Assembly: GCA_029532625.1 (NCBI GenBank)
Contig: JARFXM010000009.1
Location: 1,550,001 to 1,614,000, forward strand
DNA length: 64,000 bases
From: Lomentospora prolificans
Lineage: Eukaryota > Ascomycota > Sordariomycetes > Microascales > Microascaceae
Direction: 5' to 3'
Within the stretch, counting starts at the first letter, position 1; each line of letters opens with the position of its first letter. The notes beneath the pieces were generated by a model, which saw nothing but the letters and a program-made list of their open reading frames with translations, was not told the DNA's origin and did no database searches. Below are positions 1 to 9,602 of the stretch, in pieces. The position numbers were made by a program, and so were the translations under genes.

Positions 1-2
1 CC

Positions 3-1511
3 CCTCACCCGAGTACCTCTCGTCGAAGTAGTGCAAGGCGCAACATCAGCGGTGAAATCGGGAACCCATTTTCGGTCGATCAGATATGGGAGGAACCAGA
101 GTCGCTCTCCACGGGACAAGGCGACAAGGTTGGCGGCGCCGCACCAGTTCTTAGTGCGAGAACCGGTAACCCGCTACAGCCACCCGCAGGCGTTACCAAT
201 AAACCGAAGGGTCAAGTTTCAGCGGTCAATATACACCTCAATCCACCATCACGATCGAGGGACCCACAATATACGACGAACTCTGCTACGCCTAGGTGTA
301 ATGAAGCCGGCAGCAGTGACAGCGAGAGAAAGCTACACGGCGTCGAAATACGAGCCGAGGATATACGTCAAGCAACGAGTATGAGGTTGCGGGACCGAAG
401 CGAGAAGCTTCATACCCCCACAGCTGTCAGCGATGACCCAAATCGCCCGATTGTAAGCTTTGACGCTCGTTGGTCTCCCGATGATCAATTAGCTGTTATC
501 CATCCAAATCTGGACAAGGCTAAGAGTGAGGTTACTGGCAATACTCCGGTGCCTACCGTCTCCCTGAACGCGCGGACACTAGGCCCGCTACCGGACTCGG
601 TAGCACCGGCTATCATAGTAAGCAATGATAGCGAAAGGGAAAGGAACCCGGGATGTAAGATCAAGGATCCGTGCCCGGCCGGACCTTCAATCATGGTTGA
701 CGATATTGACGGAACAGGCGGATTGCCTAGCATCACAATAGGCAGCGAGGGTCCGAGAGGCCGACCTCTCCCAAACCCCCAGCTCTCAGCAAGGAGGCGT
801 GCACCTCGCCCGCCAGTGAGCCAAAGCAGTGGTACGACTCTATGTCACGAGTGCGGTCATCCTTTGCAGGGCAGATTTGTCGCCTTGATGGGTTCGACTG
901 AGAAGTTTCATCCACAATGCCTCGTGTGTTTTGTCTGCGGGACAAGCCTTGAAGCTCTTGAAATTAGCCCCGAGCCTGAGTCGTTCCGAAAGGAACGCCT
1001 GGAGAGAATTAGTCGCCGCCTGGCTGGCGAGGTTCTTGAAGAGCATCCCGGAAAGACGATGGCTGAAGACGGAGACGATCGCCTGAGATTTTATTGTCAC
1101 CTAGACTGGCACGAACTGTTCGCACCAAAGTGTAAGCACTGCAAAACATCAATTCTAGGCGAACATATCGTTGCCCTGGGGGAGCACTGGCACTTTGGTC
1201 ATTTCTTCTGCGCTGAATGCGGAGATCCCTTTGAACATGGGATGACTCATATCGAAAAGGACGGCTACGCATGGTGTATTGGTTGCCAGACGAAACGGAC
1301 AGAACGGAAGGCTCCGAAATGTAAAAAGTGCAAGACTGCAGTCGTTGGTCACTACATCCAGGCTCTGGGCGGTGAATGGCATGACGCTTGCTTCTTGTGT
1401 GCATATTGCGAGGGAACCTTTTATGATGGACAAATCTTTCCAAAGGAGGGTCCTGATGGTTCCCTCCTAGTCCTATGCACTCGATGTAGGGCATGCGAAC
1501 TGAAACAGTGA
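3..1511 (+). CDS. LIM-domain protein, paxillin-like, 5' end cut by the window edge
   Basis: The open frame runs without a stop from the left edge to TGA at 1509-1511, so the ATG at 381 is internal and the gene starts outside the window; 502 residues are visible. About 280 residues of low-complexity Ser/Pro/Arg-rich linker come first. Three C-terminal LIM zinc fingers follow: LIM1 begins at the CHEC near nt 843 and carries a long charged insert before its last ligands; LIM2 begins at CKHC (nt about 1131); LIM3 begins at CKKC (nt about 1320) and ends almost at the C-terminus. This layout resembles fungal Pxl1/paxillin-like proteins, which act at the actomyosin ring and polarity sites. Seen: the Cys/His pattern and open frame. 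Known: LIM domains bind proteins. Inferred: Pxl1-type role. A Rho-GAP of the Rga type is less likely because no GAP domain follows. Confidence 0.88.
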   Translation, partial: PHPSTSRRSSARRNISGEIGNPFSVDQIWEEPESLSTGQGDKVGGAAPVLSARTGNPLQPPAGVTNKPKGQVSAVNIHLNPPSRSRDPQYTTNSATPRCNEAGSSDSERKLHGVEIRAEDIRQATSMRLRDRSEKLHTPTAVSDDPNRPIVSFDARWSPDDQLAVIHPNLDKAKSEVTGNTPVPTVSLNARTLGPLPDSVAPAIIVSNDSERERNPGCKIKDPCPAGPSIMVDDIDGTGGLPSITIGSEGPRGRPLPNPQLSARRRAPRPPVSQSSGTTLCHECGHPLQGRFVALMGSTEKFHPQCLVCFVCGTSLEALEISPEPESFRKERLERISRRLAGEVLEEHPGKTMAEDGDDRLRFYCHLDWHELFAPKCKHCKTSILGEHIVALGEHWHFGHFFCAECGDPFEHGMTHIEKDGYAWCIGCQTKRTERKAPKCKKCKTAVVGHYIQALGGEWHDACFLCAYCEGTFYDGQIFPKEGPDGSLLVLCTRCRACELKQ

Positions 1512-1815
1512 GCATCTTAAGTAGGCGCAAAAAGCTTCATGATGGAAGGAATGTAGATTCACCACGATGTGACGGTCCGTAGAACGCAATGTTTACATTA
1601 CAAAAGACCACCTTGTGCCTTCTTGGCCCTTCTCTAGAAACCTGAGCTGTCTGTTGAGTTGCTAGCGACCATGTCCTCGGCTCAAGTCACGGAGGCACAA
1701 ACCCTATAGTGCTCCGAAATCCCTGCCCATTTTTCGACCATGCCCTGGCGTTGCGTGATCGCATTTCTATTCCACGACCGTGCAGTTTCCTAAGCAAGTC
1801 AGGTGCAAGGTGTTC
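1512..1815. other. Convergent intergenic region, LIM gene / SUMO gene
   Basis: Short gap between the 3' ends of the + strand LIM gene and the - strand SUMO gene. No reading frame, RNA gene or repeat is visible; it presumably holds both 3' UTRs. Confidence 0.6.
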
Positions 1816-2190
1816 TCAACGGAGGCCTAGATAACCGCCACCGCCCACTTGTTCTTGGTGGACCTCAAGAGTGTCGCCATCTTGCATTTCCAGCTGCAAA
1901 ACGGTCAGAATCTCTACTACCAATGACGGGTGAGAAGTGATGGCAAAAAGGCCAAAACATACCGTATCGGGTGTATCAGTCGCCTGGACGCGCTGCCCTT
2001 CGAAGAGAAAACGGACTGACGCCATGTTCTTTCCCTGCCTATCGCAGAACGCACTCATAAGCTTCTCTAGTTTTGTGCTTCGTTTAATTTTGAAGAACAC
2101 TTCATTGTTATTGTCAGTCACTTTGATGTTCAAGTGCTCGGTGACGGAGGGGGCGTCCGTCGGGTTGCCGTTATTCTCGTGCTCCGACAT
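1816..2190 (-). CDS. smt3: SUMO (small ubiquitin-like modifier) precursor
   Basis: Two exons: 2190-1963 and 1893-1816, with a 69-nt intron (1962-1894) from GTATG to GCAG in phase 0, giving 101 residues. The ubiquitin fold is highly conserved: a TEHLNIKVTDNNNEVFFKIK stretch near residues 17-36, the FLFEGQRV strand near 61-68, DTPDT before the splice and LEMQDGDTLEVHQEQ after it. Known: SUMO is matured by a Ulp protease at a Gly-Gly and conjugated to lysines through Aos1-Uba2 and Ubc9, mostly in the nucleus. The tail after QEQV has four glycines followed by YLGLR, so the exact cleavage pair is ambiguous. The frame stays open upstream to 2271, but the conserved N-terminus and the family length favour the ATG at 2190. 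Reading through the intron would insert about 23 foreign residues. Confidence 0.96.
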   Translation of the reverse strand: MSEHENNGNPTDAPSVTEHLNIKVTDNNNEVFFKIKRSTKLEKLMSAFCDRQGKNMASVRFLFEGQRVQATDTPDTVCFGLFAITSHPSLVVEILTVLQLEMQDGDTLEVHQEQVGGGGYLGLR

Positions 2191-3904
2191 GTTAGGATCT
2201 CGGCTTCGATAAACAGCGATCGCTTTGGCGCCTGTCACTTGAGTATCGGGGGTTAGTGGAGAATTAAACAATGGAGAGCAATAGAGAGATGGGGAGGGTC
2301 ACCTCGTAGGGGTCTATTAAAACGACAAAATTTTGAATGAATTTCTATCCCGTTATCTCTGCGTAACTAAGGCCGTGGACCGGTGGTGAGTTGTGGAGGG
2401 GATCAATGCGAACTCGTGGGGCCTGACGCTATCGCGTTGGAAATCTCGCGCGCCTTCTCATAGTTAGTGGAGAAGGCCGATGCACAAGGCATCATCGCCC
2501 CTCTCTGTTTCTAGTTTGGCCCCGCGCTCCCAGAGGTGAGGTCAGCTTCGGCTTTTGGGAGGACAAGCATTCAGTCTGCACTGTAATACACTGTATGTGG
2601 TGTTTGCTCTTGAGTAGTATTATGTAATGTTTCTTTTTTCGCGAATCAAAGCATGGCTACGAAGGTACACGTTTTCTTTTCCTGTCCACTCGAATGTAAG
2701 CCATTCCCCGTCAACCGAAATCTACAACACAGCCAAGCACTCTCCAGTTCCCAAGCCCTTTCGAGCTCTATCCGTAGTCATACAGAAGAGCGACGCGGAA
2801 GGTTTATGCGATAATCGACGTGATCTCGACACATAGCCCACCTCGAACGGTACGAAGCTCGGTCCAGCGGGCGTCTATATCATGGGTACACCATCTTTTC
2901 CGACTGACGAGCCACCATGTCATGCTCAGGCCGTGAGTAAGGTCGCCACCCCTGTGATCTAAAGGGATCCCTTGTCCTAATCAATAGAATACTGCGTAAT
3001 AGTGTGCCATCCAGTGTAAGTTCAGAGACCGCTTTGGCAGAGAGGTGATTCTTCCGTTCTACGCCGCTTAAACCTCCTACAGCCTGTCTGAAACGTAATC
3101 AATATAACGAGACTCGATGTCAAGGCGCGATATTAAATCTTTTTAAGTGCTGTCAAGAATTTTACGAAAGGAACGGCGATTCTGCGAAATCACCGAGTTG
3201 TCCAAAACCTGCACTCCTTGAAATGAAACTAAACTCACTAAAGCCATCATGAGAAGGTTGAAGGGCGATGAAGAAAGCTTGAGATGTGGCGCTATTCCAG
3301 GAAACGTCTGCCGGCAAGAATATTCTCGGCAACAGTGAAGGAAAAGGCCAGTTTCTTTATAGGCGATCATTGAGCACGCAGAGAGATTCTACTTGAATCT
3401 GAACAAGCATTGAGTATCTTGTTCCGGGACTCTAATATGAATGCCATAGACATTATGGAAGGAAAAGAGGAAGAGATCAAGCGAAGCTGAGCAAAAACTT
3501 TTTCAACGCTAATATCCATCAGGGCTCTTGGAGTTGCTTACATAACAATATCTATGTCGTCTTGGAATTCACACTGTCTCGTAAATGTAACAAACGCATC
3601 TCGCTCCAGGTGCTCGGAAGCTCCTCCCAGGATATTTATTTACCATAACCAAAACAACCGTCGAAAACCCGGAGTCCAGATGTAAAGCCCGCTCGTACTT
3701 CTCTGTTAACGACCTAATTCGGTGTACATCTAGACTCTTGTCTACGCCTGCCTCTGAAATCGACCTTTCCGTTGCGAAGTGACGCTTTCTCTCGCGACTA
3801 CCCTAGGCTACAAGATCACGGAGCTATCCAACACTTGGGCAGGCAATCTCGATTCTAGTGAGTCCTTGATAAGGACTAGCGGCGCTTCAATACACCAGCA
3901 TACC
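2191..3904. other. Divergent intergenic region, SUMO / NUP84
   Basis: About 1.7 kb between two divergently transcribed genes, so it should contain both promoters. Reading frames here are short and show no recognisable domain. I see no tRNA, repeat or transposon. The NUP84 frame is open back to a TGA at 3755-3757 but has no ATG before 3905, so an unrecognised 5' exon could lie here. Confidence 0.45.
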
Positions 3905-6888
3905 ATGCGCGATGTCATAACGCACTCCACGATGGGCTCTCGTTACACTTCCTCTAGGCAAACAAAGCAAGCCCTCGCGGTCGGCGCCGAGGTTGAGTAC
4001 TTTGCCAATGCACTAGACGACTGCCTTGACGACCGAGGTAGTATAGCTGAGAAGCGGGCCCGGGTTTTCAAACTTGTTGACATCTACCACACCTACGCAA
4101 GAGAGCAGCACGAGCGCCTACGATCCAGGACGGGCCGATTGTCAGCAACCTCCATGCCGGAGAAAGAGGGTGCGATAGACATGGATGCGGATAGCCACGA
4201 TAGCGGGGCTACGTCGCTGGAATACGCTCAAGAAGAGAACTATTGGGATCAAGAGGCCCAAATCTGGAACCTTCTTCGCCACCTGCTACCAACCCGGTAC
4301 TGTGACACTGACACCTTCTCAAGCAAATCTCGGAGCGGCCGCCTCCAAAAACCCACTTTATGGAACGAGTTTCTCGACAATAACCCGTTGGCTATGGAAC
4401 GCAAGGCTGTTTTGCGGTGGCTTCAGAGTATTTCAAAAGATGGCCCTGACATCAATGAAGTCGTAAAAGACCTCCAGAAAAGTGCGGATCGTGGAGATAT
4501 TATCGCTCATGGATGGATACATACTAGGTCTACAATCAAGTTGAGGAAGAGCGTATTAGCTTGGCCACATGTTCTCGATCCTTCCTCCCCAGAAGTCTCC
4601 CAGTCTCATGTCAACTCGTCTAAATCTCCACTGGTTACGCAATTAGATCCCGACTCTATTACCAGACAAGAGAGGAGACTCGAACCTCAGGATGAATACT
4701 TTGAACGAGCAATTTGGCTAGGCTGTTTCGAACTCCTGAGGCGCGGCTACAGCGCGGGGGAAATCGAGAAATGGTGTCGAGAGCGCACGGAGGGATGGCG
4801 CTCCGTCTCCATGAGCGCTATCCACATGAGCGACTCTGAAGCGCTCTCCTCGCCAGATTTTCCTCCGGAATCGTTCGCTCTTTGGACGCGTTCCTGCCTA
4901 GCGGTCGCACGTCAGGGCGCTTTAGGTGACTACGAACGCGCTGTACACGGCATATTGAGTGGCGATGTCTCTAGCGTAGAGAATATTTGCAAAACGTGGG
5001 AAGATTACTTGTTTGCGCACTACAATGCACTGTTTCGCAGCCAGTTTGACGCCTTCATCCTAGGCAGATGCAGCCCCGAAGCAGTCGCTACCCTTTCCTC
5101 CTTCTGTTCCTCAGACATGATTCAGCACTACGATGAATCTTCCTCGCCCGAGAAGCGCGTCCTTCGACTACTAGAATCCCGGGATGTTACCAAGGCGGCT
5201 GCCCGCAATCCTATGAAGGTACTCGAGGCTGCCATCCTCTCAAAGGAACTTGAGCGTCACTTTTTTGACCAGGGGTTGGCACTTGCTCTAAGCGCAGACA
5301 AAGACCACAATTCCGAGTTTGTTGCTACTGGCGGTCTCTCAAACTCAGATATTGATACCGGCCGGTTCTTCCAGCTTGATCACTACCATGGTTTGCGAGT
5401 AGCGTCACACGTTTACATCATTTTATCGCGGCTTGAGAATCTTTTTCTTCGGCCTCACGAGATTGTTAGCGTGGATATCACCAAACGCGATATTCAGCAA
5501 AATATCGTGGTCGGGTATACCAGCTTGCTAAGGCTTTCGGGGCTGTACGAGCTGATCCCCTTGTATTGCTCTACCCTCAGCGAATCTAGACAGTACGATG
5601 CGCTCTGTCATAACCTCATCCATATTGTTGACCCCGCGTCACGAGAGCTGGCGGTAAGTCTTATCGAGAAGGCCGGCCTGGATTCCCTGAAATTTGTCAA
5701 AACACAAGCGGCTCTGCAGTTTAGCACGCTTCTGATTGACAAAGCGACGCAATCCCCTTTCCGTATCGTCGAAAATGCGGAGCATAGCCTTAAATACGGG
5801 CGTCCAGTACGGCCAGACTTTTTTGGCGAGGATCCTGACGCCATTGACCCTACACATGAGCTCTTGATAAGGGCGATTGAATGGCTGCTTGTGGTGGACC
5901 ACGCGTGGCCAGAAGCCTTATCCACTGGGACCAAAGTATACAAAGTCTTTTTAAGTATGATCCCCGGCATTACGGACATATGATTATGACTTTCGATTGA
6001 CCTTGCCTTAACTTAGAAAATATGTATCTCAATTCCGCCCGAACCTTTGCGCAAAGGATCAATTTTTCAGCCATTCTAAGTTACCAGGCCGAGAACACTG
6101 GGGATGACCATGAAGGGTCGCCAGATTTAGCCGACATCACGTTTTGGGCGCAAAAACTCAGTTCTCTTCCCGCCTTCTCAGGCTCTCCTGCGCAAGTAGC
6201 GGCCGATGCGCGGAATTTCCGCGAATTGGAGGCCTTGGTTAGGGCCCTCGATACCATGGAAACGCTCGCCTCTCTCGAACAGCTCGCAAAAGAGTATTAG
6301 GCCCCCTTATCCGCCCCCTTCCCTTATTCGGAGCTTGTATGTCCCCAACTAACATGAAATAGGGACTCCAATATCTCCCGCGATTTTTGGACCCGCGTCG
6401 GCGCTGAAATCAAGACGCTTAAAGAGCATATGCAGCCACTATTCGGCGGATGGCTTCTATCGGGAATCCAAGGTAAGACAGCGCCATTTATCTTGCTTCC
6501 CTCAAGTTCAAATTAGGTCTACAGGGCGCTAACACAAGAAGTAGAAGGTGATTCTGAACTCGCGAGCTTGAGGACAAACTATCTTCCGGAGACTATCCTA
6601 GCGTACGTGAGCACATTGCACTTCGCGGGGACATGTCTGTCACGAGACAACCTGCTTGAATCTATGGAGCTATCTACGATTATTGCCGACAAAGATTCTG
6701 ACATCGCCGCCTGCTTCATCCAGACGCGGCGCATGAAAGAACTCGTAGAGTCCTTTGCCTCATCCAGTAAGGCGTTGGCGGTCATGACGGGTGACAAGAA
6801 GGTGGCCGGTTCTACCAGCAAAAAAATGCGCGAGACGGGCTGGACACGAAATCTGTGGTCTGTGAAATCAACTTTGGGAGGAGAGTGA
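3905..6888 (+). CDS. nup84: Nucleoporin Nup84/Nup107
   Basis: Four exons: 3905-5954, 6017-6293, 6363-6472 and 6545-6888, with introns of 62, 69 and 72 nt. All junctions are in phase, giving about 926 residues, normal for the family. The protein is an alpha-solenoid without catalytic motifs. Recognisable blocks are EVEYFANALDDCLDD near the N-terminus, the GWIHTRSTIKLRKSVLAWPH region, and a C-terminal helical domain with an FGGWLLSG block split over exons 3 and 4. Known: Nup84/Nup107 is a core member of the Y-shaped outer-ring complex of the nuclear pore, needed for pore assembly and mRNA export. Start choice is the weak point: ATG 3905 is the first in-frame ATG after the stop at 3755; ATG 3932 or an upstream exon are alternatives. 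The stop is TGA at 6886. Confidence 0.9.
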
Positions 6889-7236
6889 TAAGTGATTATG
6901 CAGAGTGGGGATTACGCCTGGAAATCTTAATCCAACTTCAAAGGGGGTTGCATCACGCATCCGCTATTAACATAGGCCGGTTCTGCATGGGTCAGTCAAA
7001 TTAGAGCTTGAGAATGTGTAAATCTATTCATGGATTGTTTTTAAAGTTGCGGTCGTCGAACCGGAGCCGAAAGGTTTATGTAATACAACAGCCATCAATT
7101 TGAGAACGACGACTGGATCGATTGAAATCAACCTTACACAGTGCTTTCCACTATCCAGCTACAATATTGCAGTGCATACCAACAACAGCCTTAGCAGTTA
7201 AGAGGTCATACTTCAGTTGACATCGCCAAGTACGTT
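6889..7236. other. Intergenic region, NUP84 to VPS37
   Basis: About 350 bp between two genes on the + strand: 3' UTR of NUP84 and promoter/5' leader of VPS37. Nothing else is recognisable. Confidence 0.5.
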
Positions 7237-7994
7237 ATGGAGCTGCCGCCACCGACTATTCCGCCTAAACCGGGTGTTGTTAACTTCGACGGAAACAGCG
7301 AAGGCCCTCCCACGCCCCTACCTACCCAGGCCTTCCCCCCCCCGGCACCTTCCTCGCACGATGGTGGCTCTCAGCGGCATCATACCGATCCTGGCGCTTC
7401 TTGGATACCACCGACCCTCCAGGATATGCCGTGCGTAAATGTATTCTTCTCCACGCAGATTCATATGACTCACTCTTCTCTCTTAACTATAGAAAAGAAG
7501 ACCTTGCCGCAATATTAAGAGACGGCCGTCTTCTCCGAACCGCAACAAATGCTCCAGAGACCGCTCATCCGTCCCTTCGCGCGTCTTATGAAGCCCTCCA
7601 ATCAGCCTTGGTGCAGAATTCCGAACTTGCATCGAAGCTACTCGAACTAGAACTCAGAGTATCCAACGAAAGGTCCGCCGCGCAAGCCCAGTTGTTATCA
7701 ACCCACGCTCTTGAACGACAATGGCGTCAAAAGCAGTCTGACCTGGACGGCGTGCTGGCACCTTTCTCGCCAACGTCTTTATATCAGCGCCTTTGCCAGG
7801 GTGTCCAGGAGCAAGCAATGATATGTCTGGCCCTGGAGGACAGTTTTATCGATGGTGGTACTGGCGAGAGTGTTGCTTCCGAACGGGAGGTTATTGAGTG
7901 GACCAGGCGGTATCGAGAGGCAAAGACTCTGTTCTATTTACGACAAGAACGAAAAGAACGTTGGGACGAGGGTAGGGTTGGTGGCTGGAGATAA
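7237..7994 (+). CDS. vps37: ESCRT-I subunit Vps37 (Mod(r) domain)
   Basis: Two exons, 7237-7430 and 7493-7994, separated by a 62-nt intron with a GTGCGT donor and a CTTAAC branch before TATAG. The more standard-looking GTAAAT donor 4 nt downstream gives the wrong phase. The product has 231 residues. The N-terminus is a proline-rich linker (PPPTIPPKP and similar runs) of about 60 residues. The rest is helical and charged, with the Mod(r)-type coiled coil (YEALQSALVQNSELASKLLE and following) and a C-terminal EVIEWTRRYREAKTLFYLR helix. Known: Vps37 joins Vps23, Vps28 and Mvb12 in ESCRT-I, which sorts ubiquitylated cargo into multivesicular bodies. No ubiquitin-binding motif is expected in this subunit and none is seen. 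Confidence 0.85.
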
Positions 7995-8441
7995 CTCACG
8001 GCGCTCCTTGCTCGCGCTACATTACTAACCTCACATTGTGGCCTTGCGCTGTGAAGAAAAAGGATATTCCGCACGGCTGTCTTTGCACACTTACTTTTTT
8101 TGCAGTTGGCTACATAACTCGTCTTCTACGCAATGCAAGCCAGGTCGTGCTTCCCACCAGCGTCTATCCGAGTTGTGGGACCTCCGCCTATCCTTAAGGG
8201 ATACTAAGCGTTTCAAGTGCGAAAGCTATATCCGGCCCTGCTTTGCTCCCGTAGCATAAAGTGATAGTCAAACCTGGCATGCCCAAGACTTCGGGCGACC
8301 CGCCCGTTAGACGGCGGGTTCCATTGGGACATGCCCGAGTTCTCAATGGACTATGGACCTGCTCTCCCTGGAGTTCGAACCTGCCGTTATTCAGTCCCCA
8401 GCTCCATGGCGTCTCGATACTTCCACGACCATTGGCCGCGC
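7995..8441. other. Convergent intergenic region, VPS37 / unrecognised gene
   Basis: About 450 bp holding the 3' ends of two convergent genes. Apart from the GC hairpin at 8298-8319 no structure is evident; the reading frames here have no recognisable content. Confidence 0.5.
8298..8319. other. GC-rich hairpin in a convergent 3' region
   Basis: ACCCGCC (8298-8304) pairs with GGCGGGT (8313-8319) around an 8-nt loop. It lies between the 3' ends of VPS37 (+) and the unrecognised gene ending at 8442 (-). It could form in either transcript; a role in 3'-end formation is only a guess. Confidence 0.35.
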
Positions 8442-9602
8442 TTAGAGAAGACTAAACGGACTTCTTTCCATTTCGGGACTTCGAGGGCTGAGGGGCAAAA
8501 TAAAAAGCTCGTCTTCATTGCTATTCTCCCCTCCAGTGCTCCTATTTTCACACGCGTTGTCTAGCAGTGTGTTGGAGTATGTCTGCTGTGGCTTGTATTC
8601 ACCGGTACCACACGGGCCACCGTAGTCCAGTGCGGCCGCGGAATCTGAACATGGAACCATTAGAGTGGATCTCCACGTTTTTGAGCTGATCAACGGTCCT
8701 CGACGACCAGACGCCTTCATATACATACTATTCACAGCAAGCCCGAGGGCTTCCGGTGACGTGGCTAGCCTTAGGCCCCCACGACGGTCTGCGGAGTGCC
8801 CCGCAGGCCTTAGCTTCATCGGCTTTAACGTTGGTGCGGATCTCGAGGTTAGATGTGTTGCACCGTAGGTTGTCTCGACTGAGAATCGATCAAGGAGCCA
8901 CTGCTTTTCCTGAAGCGCCATCTGGAGCCCTACTCCTTCCGTATTCTCTCGCATTTCGGCGTGGATTTCCTCATCTATATCTGCTAAACGGTTCCTCACC
9001 CACGCAGTGTCTAGAATGTGCGTTAGTTGTCCTCTGAATGTTCCGAGAGACCTATGTCCCCAGTGTCGCGCGCCCTTGGCATTATAAGAATCATCCAATG
9101 GTGAGCACTTACGATAAACTCCTTGGCTTCCATTTTGTGTTCGGATCTCATGAGGAAAGATTGCTGGCAGTGGTTTTGATGTGACTCTCAACCCACTAGA
9201 GTGTGTGATTTGGACGAGCTCGGGGACGCTAGCTTGGGGAGGAAGCAGGAAATATACTCGTTTCCGAGCCTTTGCCATCCTATCGGTCGTCGCAAGAACA
9301 GTCGATGTCCCTTGCCACGCTACCTCCCAGTCGTCGATTCGCTTGATTATCCACTTCTTTTCAGCTACATGCCCTAGTTGCATCTCCTTCACATCCTGCA
9401 TCACTCCAAGTTCTTTACATAGTGAAGCGTCCCATTCCACCATCACTACCTTGGTACCACCGTTATCGTTGGTTGGCGCAAATTCGATCCTAGATAAGAC
9501 AGCTAGTGAAGGGTGAGGCGGTATCTCAACTAAACTAATGTCTGGTGTCATTGACGGCCAAAACTCGGTTGGTCCCCCCTCAAAACTATCTCTCTCTTCC
9601 AT
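8442..9602 (-). CDS. Conserved-looking protein of unknown function with one in-frame intron
   Basis: The frame is open from ATG 9602 to a stop at 8442 (386 codons), but a strong intron lies inside it: GTAAGT donor at 9112, a CTAAC branch followed by TTCTAG at 9011, 102 nt and divisible by three with no stop. Spliced, the product has 352 residues (exons 9602-9113 and 9010-8442) and joins GVY to HTAWVRNRLADIDEE. The N-terminal two thirds contain strand-like hydrophobic segments with conserved-looking tryptophans (KKWIIKRIDDWEVAW); a charged helix follows the splice (EEIHAEMREN...); the last 100 residues are low-complexity and probably disordered. No signal peptide, membrane segment or catalytic motif is seen. 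I do not recognise the family. Coding is supported by the long frame, the well-formed intron and codon use like its neighbours. Confidence 0.72.
   Translation of the reverse strand: MEERDSFEGGPTEFWPSMTPDISLVEIPPHPSLAVLSRIEFAPTNDNGGTKVVMVEWDASLCKELGVMQDVKEMQLGHVAEKKWIIKRIDDWEVAWQGTSTVLATTDRMAKARKRVYFLLPPQASVPELVQITHSSGLRVTSKPLPAIFPHEIRTQNGSQGVYRKCSPLDDSYNAKGARHWGHRSLGTFRGQLTHILDTAWVRNRLADIDEEIHAEMRENTEGVGLQMALQEKQWLLDRFSVETTYGATHLTSRSAPTLKPMKLRPAGHSADRRGGLRLATSPEALGLAVNSMYMKASGRRGPLISSKTWRSTLMVPCSDSAAALDYGGPCGTGEYKPQQTYSNTLLDNACENRSTGGENSNEDELFILPLSPRSPEMERSPFSLL

Noticed and set aside
31..384. 117-codon frame at the left edge
   Set aside because: The frame that continues into the LIM protein is open through the whole region with protein-like composition, so this is an out-of-frame shadow.
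8340..8400. GTTCGAA that looks like a tRNA T-loop
   Set aside because: The flanking bases do not form a 5-bp T-stem and no acceptor or anticodon arm fits around it. No tRNA gene was found in the window.
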